A stretch of DNA of 29,975 nucleotides from DATBMA01 sp036555105 (GCA_036555105.1 DATBMA010000002.1:1-29975); one strand, 5' to 3'. Positions 6,007 through 14,467 are shown, counted from the first letter of the stretch. Notes: generated from the sequence alone by a model not told the origin. Numbers and translations: made by a program.

Positions 6007-7044
6007 ATGAGGTCTCCGCTCCACGAGACCAACCTCTCCCTCGGCGCCAGGCTGGTCGACTTCGGGGGCTGGGAGATGCCCGTTCAGTATGAAGGGGTCC
6101 TGGCCGAGCACCGGGCGGTGCGTGAGTCGTGCGGCTGGTTCGATGTCAGCCATCTGGGTCGGTTCTCCTGGAGGGGATCGGGAGCGACCGATGCTCTGAG
6201 GGCACTGCTCTGCAACGACGCCGCCTTGTTCGGTCCTGGACGGACCCACTACTCGATGCTGTTGAACGAGCAGGGAGGGGCGATCGACGACCTCGTCGTG
6301 TGGCGGTGGGACGAGGAGGAATACTGGGTGATGCCAAATGCCGGCAACCACCGCAGGGTCATGGAGGCATTCCGCAACGCCGCCCCCGGGGTCGAGCTCA
6401 ACGATCTGAGACCGACCACCGCGATGCTGGCAATACAGGGGCCGACAGGGCCCCAGGTCCTCAAACAGGTCCTTGGGGAGGCGCCGGCTCGATTCCGGAC
6501 CCTGCACGTGCCCACGACGGGGGTGATGGGTGCGGCCGGAACCGGCTACACGGGAGAGCGAGGAGGGGAGGTCGTGGTCGAATCGGGGGCAGCCGCAGGG
6601 TTCGTGGCGGAGTTGAGCCGATCTGGGGTTGTCCCTTGTGGGCTGGGGGCCCGCGACCTGCTCAGGCTGGAGGCCGGGCTGGCGCTCTGGGGCCACGAGC
6701 TGGATGACGACACCGGGCCGCTCGAAGCCGGGCTCGACTTCGCCGTGGCCTGGGATCACGACTTCGAAGGCAAGGCGGCCCTCGAGCGACAGCAGCGGGA
6801 AGGCCTTGCCAAGGCATTGGTGGCTTTCACCCTCGAAGGGCGACGCATCCCCCGTCAGGGATATCCACTGCGATCGTCGGAAGGATCGACGGGATCGGTC
6901 ACCAGCGGCAACTTCAGTCCCTCCCTCGAGTGCGGGATCGGGATGGGATATGTGGCCCCTCCGGGCGGGCAGGGTCTGGAGGTGGAGCTGCGAGGCGAGT
7001 GGTTGCCGGCGACGACCGTGAACCTGCCTTTCCTGGAGCACTGA
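6007..7044 (+). CDS. gcvT: Glycine cleavage system T protein (aminomethyltransferase)
   Basis: Tetrahydrofolate-dependent aminomethyltransferase that releases ammonia from the aminomethyl-lipoyl H protein and forms methylene-tetrahydrofolate. The product is 345 aa, slightly shorter than typical GcvT (about 360). Family landmarks: VDFGGWEMPVQYEG (17-30), FDVSHLGRF, GAIDDLVV with the catalytic aspartate at residue 94, GYTGERGGEV, ARDLLRLEAGLALWGHEL and the C-terminal GYVAP. The usual YTGEDGYE reads YTGERGGE. ATG 6007 has no convincing Shine-Dalgarno and lies 6 nt after the previous stop. A YgfZ-like folate-binding protein is the main alternative, but the IDDL and HELDDDTGPLEAGL segments and the gcvH gene nearby favour GcvT. 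Confidence 0.92.
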   Translation: MRSPLHETNLSLGARLVDFGGWEMPVQYEGVLAEHRAVRESCGWFDVSHLGRFSWRGSGATDALRALLCNDAALFGPGRTHYSMLLNEQGGAIDDLVVWRWDEEEYWVMPNAGNHRRVMEAFRNAAPGVELNDLRPTTAMLAIQGPTGPQVLKQVLGEAPARFRTLHVPTTGVMGAAGTGYTGERGGEVVVESGAAAGFVAELSRSGVVPCGLGARDLLRLEAGLALWGHELDDDTGPLEAGLDFAVAWDHDFEGKAALERQQREGLAKALVAFTLEGRRIPRQGYPLRSSEGSTGSVTSGNFSPSLECGIGMGYVAPPGGQGLEVELRGEWLPATTVNLPFLEH

Positions 7045-7048
7045 CCCC

Positions 7049-7054
7049 TACGAT
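7049..7054 (+). promoter_or_regulatory. -10 box TACGAT for a leaderless hydrolase mRNA
   Basis: TACGAT ends 6 nt before GTG 7061, which has no Shine-Dalgarno sequence. Confidence 0.45.
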
Positions 7055-7060
7055 GACCCT

Positions 7061-7891
7061 GTGACCCAAGTGACGAGCGTCGCGCGCCCCGAGGTATGGG
7101 CAGACGGGACGCCCGAGCTGGTGAGGATGTGGCAGCCATCCGTTCCGCCGCGAGCGGAGGTGGTGCTCGTCCACGGTCTCGGTGAGCACTCCGGCCGTTA
7201 CGAGCGGACCGGCCGCCTGATGGCCGAGGCCGGCTTCCGGGTGCGGGCCTTCGACCTGTACGGTCACGGGGCGTCTGGGGGCGGGCGCTGCGACATCAAC
7301 GACTGGTCCACTTTTCTCGACCAGGTCGACCGCCAGATGGTTCACGCTGGCGGCGCCGGCCGCCCAGTGGTTCTGTTCGGCCACTCGGTAGGGGGCCTTA
7401 TCGCAGTCGACTACGTGATGGCCGGGCGCAAGCCCCCGCAGGTGATGGTCTTGAGCTCGCCGGCCCTGGGAGGGGCGGCTGCATGGCAGGTCCTCACGCT
7501 GCCATGGATGGCGCGGGTAGCGCCTGGGCTGCGTGCCCCAACCGGTGTCAAGGGCGAGCAGCTTTCACGTGACGAGGAGGTCGGCACCGCCTACTTCGCA
7601 GACCCATTGGTCAATACCAGCGCCACCGTGCGGCTCGGAAGCGCCATCATCGCTGCGATCGACCGGGTGAGGAAGAACATGGTCAAGCTGCCTGTGCCGA
7701 CCTTGGTCGTGCATGGGGGAGCGGACGCCCTCATCCCGCCCGCATCGAGCCTGATCCTGGCAGATGTCGGTGGAGCGGAGCGCCGGCTCTATCCCGCTCT
7801 CAGACATGAGATGCTCAACGAGCCAGAGGGCCCTGAAGTGGTGGCCGACATCATCGCATGGCTCGACCTGCAGCTCACCAGCGGCCACTGA
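7061..7891 (+). CDS. Alpha/beta hydrolase (monoacylglycerol lipase / lysophospholipase-like)
   Basis: Serine hydrolase of 276 aa in the Hydrolase_4 (serine aminopeptidase S33-like) group, expected to cleave acylglycerols or lysophospholipids. HGLGEHSGRY (39-48) is the oxyanion-hole region typical of this group. The nucleophile elbow is GHSVGG with Ser109; the acid is Asp222 in HGGADALIPP and the base is His249 in ALRHEMLNEP. There is no signal peptide, so it acts in the cytoplasm or loosely at the membrane. GTG 7061 is chosen because a TACGAT box lies 6 nt upstream and the ATG at 7053 is out of frame. The 3' end overlaps the convergent deaminase gene by 17 bp. Confidence 0.9.
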   Translation: MTQVTSVARPEVWADGTPELVRMWQPSVPPRAEVVLVHGLGEHSGRYERTGRLMAEAGFRVRAFDLYGHGASGGGRCDINDWSTFLDQVDRQMVHAGGAGRPVVLFGHSVGGLIAVDYVMAGRKPPQVMVLSSPALGGAAAWQVLTLPWMARVAPGLRAPTGVKGEQLSRDEEVGTAYFADPLVNTSATVRLGSAIIAAIDRVRKNMVKLPVPTLVVHGGADALIPPASSLILADVGGAERRLYPALRHEMLNEPEGPEVVADIIAWLDLQLTSGH

Positions 7892-8909
7892 CCCCGGCCC
7901 CGGCCTCCGCATAGGCGGGGGCGATCCTGTCCCATACGCGCTCCTTCAACTCGTCATCGCAGAAGGCCGCCGCCAGTGCATTCCTCGTCACCATGGCGAA
8001 GTCTTCGATTCCGAATCCGTGATGTTCGGCGACGAGTGAGAACTCGCGATCGATGGAGGTGCGGGTCATCAACCGGTCGTCGGTGTTCAGGGTCACGCAA
8101 AAGCCGGCCCGATGGAGGGCTCCTACCGGGTGGCGATCGGGCGTCCAACCCTTGGTATCGAGGTTGGAGGAAACGCAGACTTCGAGAGGTACGCGTCGGT
8201 CGTGGACTTCGGCGGCGATCGGGCCGAATCCGACGATGTCGGGGCCTTGGTAGACGCAGTCTTCTGCAATCTCGATGCCGTGACCCAGGCGTAGCGCCCC
8301 GCAAGAGAGAGCGTCGGCGATGCTGTCGACTCCGGCTGCCTCGCCGGCATGAATCGTGAGCCCCACCGCCGCCGCGGCGGTCTCACACGCCGTGCGGTGA
8401 AGGGAGGCTGGATAGCCTCGCTCCGGGCCGACCAGATCGAACCCGACCACCCCGGAGTCACGGGCGGAAGCCGCCAGTTCTGCCACCAAGGCGACGCCGT
8501 CGCTCTGTCGCATTGCGCAGAGTATCAGCCTGGCCTCGATGGGGAGTTCGGTGTCCCGCATGGCTGAGAGTACGACACCCACCACCTCCTCCATGTCCAA
8601 CCCACCGGCGGTATGTAGGAGCGGGGCAAAGCGGATCTCGGCGTAGGCCACACCGGAAGCCGCCAGGTCCTCGAGCGCTTCTAGGGTCACCCTGCGCAGC
8701 GCCGGCTCGCTTTGCATCACCGCTGTCGTCACCGAAAAAGCCTCCAGATATCGCTCCAGCGATTGGGCCTCGCTCTGGTCGAACCAGTTGGCGAGACCGT
8801 CTTCATCCGTCGTGGGCAGGTCGACGGCGGCATCTGCAGCCAGGGAGATCACGGTGGATGGTCGGAGGCCGCCATCGAGGTGATCGTGCAGCAGGACCGA
8901 GGGCAACAT
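7875..8909 (-). CDS. Adenosine deaminase-like amidohydrolase
   Basis: Zinc-dependent deaminase of 344 aa in the adenosine/adenine deaminase family, which converts adenosine (or a related purine) to the inosine form plus ammonia. Metal and catalytic residues are visible: HDH (His8, His10), HAGE (His187, Glu190), LGHGIEI (His210) and LNTDD (Asp277, Asp278). The segment usually reading CPTSN is VCVSSN here, so strict adenosine specificity is not certain; adenine or a modified nucleoside is possible. The open frame extends upstream to 9092, but ATG 8909 precedes the first conserved strand and has a -10 box (TACCTT) 7 nt upstream. It is divergent from the PDZ lipoprotein gene and convergent with the hydrolase. 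Confidence 0.9.
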   Translation of the reverse strand: MLPSVLLHDHLDGGLRPSTVISLAADAAVDLPTTDEDGLANWFDQSEAQSLERYLEAFSVTTAVMQSEPALRRVTLEALEDLAASGVAYAEIRFAPLLHTAGGLDMEEVVGVVLSAMRDTELPIEARLILCAMRQSDGVALVAELAASARDSGVVGFDLVGPERGYPASLHRTACETAAAAVGLTIHAGEAAGVDSIADALSCGALRLGHGIEIAEDCVYQGPDIVGFGPIAAEVHDRRVPLEVCVSSNLDTKGWTPDRHPVGALHRAGFCVTLNTDDRLMTRTSIDREFSLVAEHHGFGIEDFAMVTRNALAAAFCDDELKERVWDRIAPAYAEAGAGVSGRW

Positions 8910-8916
8910 GGTTCTC

Positions 8917-8922
8917 AAGGTA
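8917..8922 (-). promoter_or_regulatory. -10 box TACCTT (minus strand) for a leaderless deaminase mRNA
   Basis: On the minus strand TACCTT ends 7 nt before ATG 8909. It shares the 41-bp divergent gap with the plus-strand TAGGCT box at 8939-8944. Confidence 0.45.
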
Positions 8923-8938
8923 GCGACAGGGCGGCTTG

Positions 8939-8944
8939 TAGGCT
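8939..8944 (+). promoter_or_regulatory. -10 box TAGGCT for a leaderless PDZ-lipoprotein mRNA
   Basis: TAGGCT ends 6 nt before GTG 8951 and no ribosome-binding site is present. Confidence 0.5.
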
Positions 8945-8950
8945 CCTGCC

Positions 8951-10195
8951 GTGCGCCGGATGGCAATGTTGGGTTCCGTGCTGCTGCTGGCAGCTTGCTC
9001 GGGACAGAGCGCCCCCAGCCTTGGAACCCTTCCCGACCTCGATCAGGTGATCCCCGAGCGCCAGCCCTGCATGCTGATGGTGGGCGAACCACTCGGGGCT
9101 CTGGTTGATGACGTCTTACCCGGTACCGCAGCTGACGGGGCCATCGAGCCTGGAGACGTGCTGGTGGGAGTCGGGGGAGTTGCCGTTGCGGACGCCGAGC
9201 AACTGCGAACCGAGCTGCAAGAACACGCCGTGGGGGACACAGTGGCGATCTCTCTCATTCGCGACGGCTCCGAGCTCAGTGTCGACGTCACCTTGCAGGA
9301 AGGCGACACCCCAGGTCGCCCGCAGCTCGGGGTGATGGCGACGACCGCCTTCGATCAGGTGGCTCCCGAAGAGCTGGAGGCCGAGCCGGGCGGCGACCCA
9401 TTGCAGCGCGCCGTCGATGTGGGGGGTCTCCTTCTGGTGCTCGACAGCAGCAGAGCCGAGTGGGGCTCATCAGGGCGGGAGGCCCCTGCATCCGAGTGGG
9501 TCGCCGCGGGCGATCAATTGTTCCGACTCGACACCGAAGGGGAAGAGCCGCAGATCGTCGACATCGACTCCGGTGACGCCGCCCGCTTCAGCGTCGACAA
9601 CTGGGAGCCGCTGAACTTGATCGGGTCACTCGACGGCAAGCTCCTCGTTTCGGTTGCCCGGCCCCTGGAAAGCGATCCCCAGCTGGCGGAGGTGGGCGTG
9701 ATGCTGGCTGACCCCGCCTCCAGCGGGGTGGAGTGGCTGTGGCAGGTCGACCAGGAGGGGCTGGGAGTGCCGATCGCGGCGTACCCGAGCCCCGATGGCA
9801 GCAGGGTCCTGATCGGGACGAGTGATGCCGAGGCCGGGACGATCCACTATGCGGTGCTGGGGGCCAACGGGCTCCTGGAGGTGGCCCCGGCGACCCTGGC
9901 GGTTGCTGATGACTCATTGGCGCTTGGCTGGTTCGACGCGGACTCGATCCTGGTGCGCATGGCCGACGGAGCCGTTGTGCAGATCGATGTGGCCAGCGGC
10001 ACCGGGGCGGATCAGATCGTGCCCGCCTCGGTCCTCGACGCCGAGCGGATGTGGGCGGTCGGTGACGGCCAGCACGTTCTGGCCCAGGTGGACGACACCA
10101 TGGCGCTATGGGACCTGAGCGCCGATGGGACCGTACGCATTGTCGCCGACAACTGCGTGATCGGTGGAGTCAGCGACCCGGGCTGGGCTACCTGA
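8951..10195 (+). CDS. PDZ-domain lipoprotein with a beta-propeller-like C-terminal region
   Basis: Predicted secreted, lipid-anchored protein of 414 aa. The N-terminus is a lipoprotein signal (RR, hydrophobic core, lipobox LAAC with Cys16). A PDZ domain covers about residues 30-120, with VDDVLPGTAAD, IEPGDVLVGVGG and TVAISLIRDGSELSVDVTL, as in HtrA-type PDZ modules, but no protease domain accompanies it. Residues 140-410 contain repeated beta-rich stretches (for example YPSPDGSRVLIGTSD and MALWDLSADG) resembling WD/YncE-like propeller blades. No enzymatic residues are recognised, so a binding or scaffold role outside the membrane is inferred. Its stop lies in a 10-bp inverted repeat shared with the convergent FtsH-like gene. 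Confidence 0.82.
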   Translation: MRRMAMLGSVLLLAACSGQSAPSLGTLPDLDQVIPERQPCMLMVGEPLGALVDDVLPGTAADGAIEPGDVLVGVGGVAVADAEQLRTELQEHAVGDTVAISLIRDGSELSVDVTLQEGDTPGRPQLGVMATTAFDQVAPEELEAEPGGDPLQRAVDVGGLLLVLDSSRAEWGSSGREAPASEWVAAGDQLFRLDTEGEEPQIVDIDSGDAARFSVDNWEPLNLIGSLDGKLLVSVARPLESDPQLAEVGVMLADPASSGVEWLWQVDQEGLGVPIAAYPSPDGSRVLIGTSDAEAGTIHYAVLGANGLLEVAPATLAVADDSLALGWFDADSILVRMADGAVVQIDVASGTGADQIVPASVLDAERMWAVGDGQHVLAQVDDTMALWDLSADGTVRIVADNCVIGGVSDPGWAT

Positions 10196-10221
10196 TCAGG
10201 TTCTCGGCCGTCTGATCAGGT
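10190..10221. terminator. Inverted repeat between convergent genes, possible bidirectional terminator
   Basis: ACCTGATCAG (10190-10199) pairs perfectly with CTGATCAGGT (10212-10221) across a 12-nt loop. The stem contains both stop codons: TGA 10193-10195 of the PDZ lipoprotein and the reverse TGA 10218-10216 of the FtsH-like gene. No U-tract follows on either strand, so intrinsic termination is only a possibility. Confidence 0.4.
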
Positions 10222-12555
10222 GCCGGCCGGAACCGCAGTCGCCTCGCCTTCGGGGTCGGCCTCGTCGGCCTCATCCTCGTGGTGGCCATTGGAGGTGTCG
10301 CCGTTCGAGGAGACCTTGCGGGACAGCGCCTCGGCAGCCTCGGCCTTGCGGTCCTCGGCCACCTTCTCCGAGACCTGCCTCCAGCCTTTCGGCTCGCGCA
10401 TTGAGCGCTCGCCCGGCTTGGTGCCCATGATCTCCGCCACGTCGTCACCCGAGATGGTCTTGTGCTCCTCCAAGGCGGCAGCCACGGCCAGGACCTGGTC
10501 GTGATGTTCCTCCAGAAGGGCACTGACCTGCGCATAGAGCTGGTCTAGCAGCTCCTCTACCTGTGGGCCCCGGGCCCGCAGGGCGACGCTGACCGGGTTG
10601 TCCGTCCCTCCGGCTTGGTTGCTCTTTGTGCCGGAGAAGGAAACGAGACCCCTGCCCATGCCCCAGGCGCCCTCCATCAGAGCGGCCACGGTGGTGGCGT
10701 TGGTCAGGTCGCCGGAAACGCCAGAGGAGTTATCCTCGGAGAAGAACATCCGCTCGCCCGCCCTGGAGGCAAGCGAAACCATGATGTCGGTCTCGAACTC
10801 CGTTTTCCACTGCGTGAAGCGCTCTTCGGAGCCGAGAGAGCGCACCATCCCGAGGGTGGTGGAGCGCTTCTCGATCGTCACCATGTCGATGCGACGATGA
10901 TCGCCAAGCAGGTGGGCAGCTACCGCGTGAGATGCCTCGTGGATGGCCACGGCGTGCCGCTCCCGCTGGATGTAATCGACGTCCTCGGGTGGGCCCAGCT
11001 CCTTGAGCGCTTTGGCTCGCCAGATGTCGTCCCAGCCGATCGTGTCGCGGCCGTCCCGGATGGCGATGATCAGCGCCTCGTTGACGAGGTCCTTGATCTT
11101 GGCGCCTGAGTAGTAGGGCGTGACCACCGAAAGCTTCTCGACCTCTTCCTCGGCCAGCCCGTGCTTCACCTTGTCCAGGTAGCCGACCAGAGTCTGCTTC
11201 CGGCCCTCCTTCGAAGGGAAGCCGACCTTGTACATGCGGTCGATCCTGCCGGGGCGAAGCATCGCCTCGTCGAGGGCGTTGGGCATGTTGGTGGCCATGA
11301 TGTGGAGGATCCGGTACTTGGGCGGCGGCTTGGGGCGGAAGCCGAGGGCCTTGCGTACCTTGTTGCCCATCCCTCTCGGCTTGGTGAGGCCATTCATCTC
11401 TGTGAGGAGGGCCTGCAGGGTCCCCATCCCGCCACCACCCATCCCGCCCATGATTATCCGGTCGAAGAACCGCTTCTTGGGCACCTCTACTGTGGCAGGG
11501 GCGGTCAGGCCCCAGGCGTCGACCAGCGAGTTGCGGGCGATCGGCGAGAGGTACTCGAACCCGTTGCACGACATGAAGGCATCGAGCTTGGTGTCGGCTC
11601 CGAAGACCCCGGTGGGCTGGCCCATCGTCCCCCGGCTTCCAAGGGCGTCGGCCTCGTCGAAGAAGACGATGACGCCGCCGTGCCTGAGGCTGAGCTTCCG
11701 CAGTTTCCGGTAGAGGCTCTTCACCTTGAGAATCCCTACTCCCATGAACATCTGGATGAAGGCGCCAGGCTCGACGAAGACGAACGGGCGACCGGTCTCG
11801 CCGGCGATTGCCTCTGCCATGAGGGTCTTGCCGGTACCGGGCGGGCCCCAGAGCAGGATGCCGCCGGGGATGTAGCCGCCCTTGGCCTCGATCTCGTCTG
11901 GGCGCTCGAGGAAGGCGATGTTCTCTCTGATCAGGTCGAGGACGTGATCCTGGCCCCATACGTCGTTGAATCGGGTCTTGATCTCCTCGGGCATGATCGT
12001 GTCCATCCCGCCCCGGGAGAGGAACCAGAAGATGGCGACGAACTGCCCGATGGCGATGAACATGATCACGAAGACCTGCAGCAGGTAAGGCAGAGCGCCA
12101 GCAAGCAGGCGGGGGGTCTGGGTGATCGCCTCGATCGGCGAGTTGACGTCGTCCACGAAGTAGTCGACGGTGATCGCGTAGAGGGGGATGATGATGAAGA
12201 GCCACTTGATGTAGCGCCCGACTCGGAATCGGGTCCACGGATTCATCTTCCCGGCGGTGCGGTCCAGTCCTCCCCATACGTTCTGTTGCCAGAAGGAGTT
12301 GTATGAGGCGCTCTTCTCGCTGATGTAGTAGTGGACCTGGCGAAGCACCTCGAGCAGGAACAGACCGACCAGGACCATCCCGCCTGGCTCCGACACGAAC
12401 TCTCCGAACACCCGCCAGAAGGGATCGAACGGCGGGTTGGCCTGGCTCCCCACGACGACGAAGATGATCACGCCGAGGAAAACGGCGATCTTGATCCGGT
12501 CGAAGAACGACGACTTGCGGCGGGTGGTTTTCACGACCTCTTGTTGACCAGCCAT
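10216..12555 (-). CDS. Divergent FtsH-like membrane AAA+ zinc protease
   Basis: Membrane ATP-dependent protease of 779 aa related to FtsH, expected to extract and degrade membrane or cytoplasmic proteins. Four hydrophobic helices (about 21-37, 59-74, 115-131, 155-180) precede the AAA domain; ordinary FtsH has two. AAA motifs: Walker A GPPGTGKT (237-244), pore-loop FMGVG (270-274), Walker B VIVFFDEAD (295-303) and a second-region-of-homology-like ATNMPNALDEAMLRPGRIDR. About 110 extra residues, with a glycine-rich MGGMGGGGMG, separate Walker B from this region. The zinc site HEASH (539-543) and a distal aspartate (about 616, SGDLTNA) are intact. The C-terminal tail is charged. ATG 12555 has GAGGAAG upstream and lies inside the end of the preceding lipoprotein gene, with 25 bp of overlap, so the two are translationally linked. 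Confidence 0.88.
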   Translation of the reverse strand: MAGQQEVVKTTRRKSSFFDRIKIAVFLGVIIFVVVGSQANPPFDPFWRVFGEFVSEPGGMVLVGLFLLEVLRQVHYYISEKSASYNSFWQQNVWGGLDRTAGKMNPWTRFRVGRYIKWLFIIIPLYAITVDYFVDDVNSPIEAITQTPRLLAGALPYLLQVFVIMFIAIGQFVAIFWFLSRGGMDTIMPEEIKTRFNDVWGQDHVLDLIRENIAFLERPDEIEAKGGYIPGGILLWGPPGTGKTLMAEAIAGETGRPFVFVEPGAFIQMFMGVGILKVKSLYRKLRKLSLRHGGVIVFFDEADALGSRGTMGQPTGVFGADTKLDAFMSCNGFEYLSPIARNSLVDAWGLTAPATVEVPKKRFFDRIIMGGMGGGGMGTLQALLTEMNGLTKPRGMGNKVRKALGFRPKPPPKYRILHIMATNMPNALDEAMLRPGRIDRMYKVGFPSKEGRKQTLVGYLDKVKHGLAEEEVEKLSVVTPYYSGAKIKDLVNEALIIAIRDGRDTIGWDDIWRAKALKELGPPEDVDYIQRERHAVAIHEASHAVAAHLLGDHRRIDMVTIEKRSTTLGMVRSLGSEERFTQWKTEFETDIMVSLASRAGERMFFSEDNSSGVSGDLTNATTVAALMEGAWGMGRGLVSFSGTKSNQAGGTDNPVSVALRARGPQVEELLDQLYAQVSALLEEHHDQVLAVAAALEEHKTISGDDVAEIMGTKPGERSMREPKGWRQVSEKVAEDRKAEAAEALSRKVSSNGDTSNGHHEDEADEADPEGEATAVPAGT

Positions 12556-13166
12556 GATCCGATCACTTCCTCGATCTGGGCTTGATTGTCCACGAAGCAT
12601 TGACGGGAGCACCCGACGACGACGGAGAAGACCCGCTTCTCCTCGGAATCGGTGACCGAGAGGATATAGGCGACACCGAGCTGGTTGGTGTCGTCCACGA
12701 AGCTGACCAGCCGCTTGACCCCGTCCCAACCGTCACCGAAGGAGAAGTCCTCCTTGACGTGTTCGTTGGGATCGGTGTAGGCGTAGTACGGCACCACGAT
12801 TTGGCTGAGGGTGGCTCGGGAGAGGAGGTCGCGCTCGAAGTCACCAACCGTCCTCACCGACATGGAGCCCACCGGGTAGGCCGCGGTCGCCACCGACCCT
12901 GTGACGTTGTCGACGTCGGCCACAGGGGCCCCGTCGAAGGCAACCGAGGAGACCGCTGGATAATTCTGACCTTGGAACGTCTCCACGAATGGGAGGCTGG
13001 GGAGCTGCTGCAGCTGGTCGTAGTTGTAAAGGTGCCAGCTGGCGGGGAGGCTGACCTGGGAAAGCTTGGCCGGGTCGGTGTAGGTCACGGCTCCGTCGGA
13101 GGAGCTGGAGCAGGCAGCGGCAGCCAGGCCGAGGATCGCCACCAGCAGGGGAATCCGCCGTCCCAT
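12531..13166 (-). CDS. Hypothetical lipoprotein, overlapping the FtsH-like gene
   Basis: Unrecognised 211-aa protein with a lipoprotein signal: MGRR, a hydrophobic core and the lipobox AAAC at Cys19, followed by a serine-rich linker. The mature part is mixed alpha/beta (YNYDQLQQLPSLPFVETFQGQNYPAVSSVAF, then VGDFERDLLSRATLSQIVVPYYAY) with a C-terminal pair of cysteines in GCSRQC. No family is recognised. It is co-transcribed with and overlaps the FtsH-like protease by 25 bp, so it may be an extracytoplasmic partner or substrate adaptor (inference). The open frame extends to 13322, but ATG 13166 starts the signal peptide and has TATCCT 6 nt upstream. Confidence 0.82.
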   Translation of the reverse strand: MGRRIPLLVAILGLAAAACSSSSDGAVTYTDPAKLSQVSLPASWHLYNYDQLQQLPSLPFVETFQGQNYPAVSSVAFDGAPVADVDNVTGSVATAAYPVGSMSVRTVGDFERDLLSRATLSQIVVPYYAYTDPNEHVKEDFSFGDGWDGVKRLVSFVDDTNQLGVAYILSVTDSEEKRVFSVVVGCSRQCFVDNQAQIEEVIGSWLVNKRS

Positions 13167-13172
13167 CGGGAC

Positions 13173-13178
13173 AGGATA
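13173..13178 (-). promoter_or_regulatory. -10 box TATCCT (minus strand) for the lipoprotein-FtsH operon
   Basis: On the minus strand TATCCT ends 6 nt before ATG 13166, consistent with a leaderless transcript for the two-gene unit. Confidence 0.5.
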
Positions 13179-13191
13179 CGCCACTGGCCGA

Positions 13192-13872
13192 TTATTGGGA
13201 CGACGATCTAAAGCCGGCATCAACCGGCACCGGCTCCAGGTCGACGACCAGAGCCAGATGATCGCTGCCGCGAACCGCATATGTGGATGCATCGGCAACC
13301 AGCAGGCCCGACACGAGAGCATGGTCGATCCGCAACATCGGCCTGGCCCCGTAGCGGTAGGCCCAGGTCCGCTCCGGCTCCCGGCCCAGGCGAGCTGCCC
13401 AGTCGGCGACGCCGTCAGTCAGAACCCGATTGAGTGCCTTGTAAGCGGGCCAGGCGGGAGTTGCGTTGAGGTCGCCCACCACAACCCTTCGGGCTGGGGC
13501 CGCGAGCACGTGGGTCACGAGGGCTTCGACCTGTCGGCGTCGCTTTCCCAAGGCGGGCGGGATCACCAGCGGGTTGGCGAGATGGGCGCTGATCACCTCG
13601 GTGCCGTCGTCGAGCCTGCCCACCAAAGCGTTTCGGTAGGGCATCTCCAGTTCCTCCACTTCGATGGGACGAAGCGATCCGATGCCGCGCCCGTGATAGT
13701 CGTGAGCCGGCAGCAGCTTCCCGAAGTGCATCCGATTCTCGATCTCGGCGGCAACGGCTGGATCGAGCTCTTGCGCGGCGACCACGTCGGGCGCGACCCG
13801 GTCGAGCAGCTCCCCGAAAGCTGCCGCGTCTGCATGCCCGTTGAAGACGTTGGCGGTGAGCACTCTGAGCAC
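13192..13872 (-). CDS. Endonuclease/exonuclease/phosphatase family protein
   Basis: Predicted metal-dependent phosphodiesterase of the EEP superfamily, about 226 aa. Motifs run in the expected order: LRVLTANVF at the N-terminus, VAAQELD with the metal-binding glutamate, ISAHLANP, VVVGDLNATP with the catalytic Asp/Asn, and the terminal GSDHLALVVDLE with the Asp-His pair. The superfamily includes nucleases, sphingomyelinases and inositol phosphatases, and the substrate here cannot be told. No signal peptide is seen. GTG 13872 directly precedes strand one and has TACCAT 8 nt upstream. ATG 13908, with GGAG 9 nt upstream, is an alternative that would overlap the start of the divergent YqgE gene. 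Confidence 0.85.
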   Translation of the reverse strand: MLRVLTANVFNGHADAAAFGELLDRVAPDVVAAQELDPAVAAEIENRMHFGKLLPAHDYHGRGIGSLRPIEVEELEMPYRNALVGRLDDGTEVISAHLANPLVIPPALGKRRRQVEALVTHVLAAPARRVVVGDLNATPAWPAYKALNRVLTDGVADWAARLGREPERTWAYRYGARPMLRIDHALVSGLLVADASTYAVRGSDHLALVVDLEPVPVDAGFRSSSQ

Positions 13873-13906
13873 GGTTGGCGATGGTACGTGCCACCATGCG
13901 CTTCCC

Positions 13907-14461
13907 ATGGACAGCATCTCCGACGGCAGCGAAAAGGTCGACGGCCGGCTCCTGGTCGCCTCGCCGGCGTTGAGCGATCCCAACTTCTTCCGCGCGGTCG
14001 TGCTCATCCTGACCCATGACGACGACGGTGCTCTCGGAGTGGTGTTGAACCGGTCGAGTGACGAGCCGGTCGAGCCTCACCTGCCGGCCTGGTCAGACCA
14101 CCTCGCCTATCCGCCTGTGGTTTTCGTCGGGGGCCCGGTGGAGCCGGCGGTGGCGATCGGACTCGTGCGCGACGCCGACCCAATTGACCCGACCGCTCTC
14201 GAAGGGGTCGGGCTTGTCGACCTGGCCGCTGAGCCGGGGCCCGACCCGGCCGGGCCGATTCGGGTCTTCTCCGGCTATGCCGGCTGGGGCGCGGGCCAGT
14301 TGGAGAACGAACTTGAGGAGGGGGCATGGTTCGTGCTCCCCGGCCTGCCCGAGGATGCCTTCTCCGATGATCCGCAAGCTTTGTGGCCGGCCGTACTCCG
14401 CCGACAGGGCGGGGCGCTGGCGATGCTTGCCAACTTCCCCGAGGACCCCCGACTCAACTGA
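13907..14461 (+). CDS. YqgE/AlgH family protein (UPF0301/DUF179)
   Basis: Cytoplasmic protein of 184 aa in the YqgE/AlgH family. The conserved N-terminal block GRLLVASPALSDPNFFRAVV is followed by LILTHDDDGALGVVLNR and VFVGGPVEP. A late block, IRVFSGYAGWGAGQLENEL, is another hallmark. The biochemical function of the family is not established; AlgH was named from alginate regulation in Pseudomonas. ATG 13907 is the natural start. The gene is head-to-head with the EEP gene, leaving only 34 bp between the chosen starts. A short tandem repeat array follows 6 nt after the stop. Confidence 0.92.
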   Translation: MDSISDGSEKVDGRLLVASPALSDPNFFRAVVLILTHDDDGALGVVLNRSSDEPVEPHLPAWSDHLAYPPVVFVGGPVEPAVAIGLVRDADPIDPTALEGVGLVDLAAEPGPDPAGPIRVFSGYAGWGAGQLENELEEGAWFVLPGLPEDAFSDDPQALWPAVLRRQGGALAMLANFPEDPRLN

Positions 14462-14467
14462 TCCCAG

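Noticed and set aside
5476..7041. 521-aa minus-strand open frame
   Set aside because: Antisense to gcvT and the PD-(D/E)XK-like gene, both recognised; low-complexity, Arg- and Pro-rich product without motifs.
10730..12277. 515-aa minus-strand open frame in another register of the FtsH-like gene
   Set aside because: Arg-rich product without motifs; the FtsH frame carries Walker A, Walker B and HEXXH.
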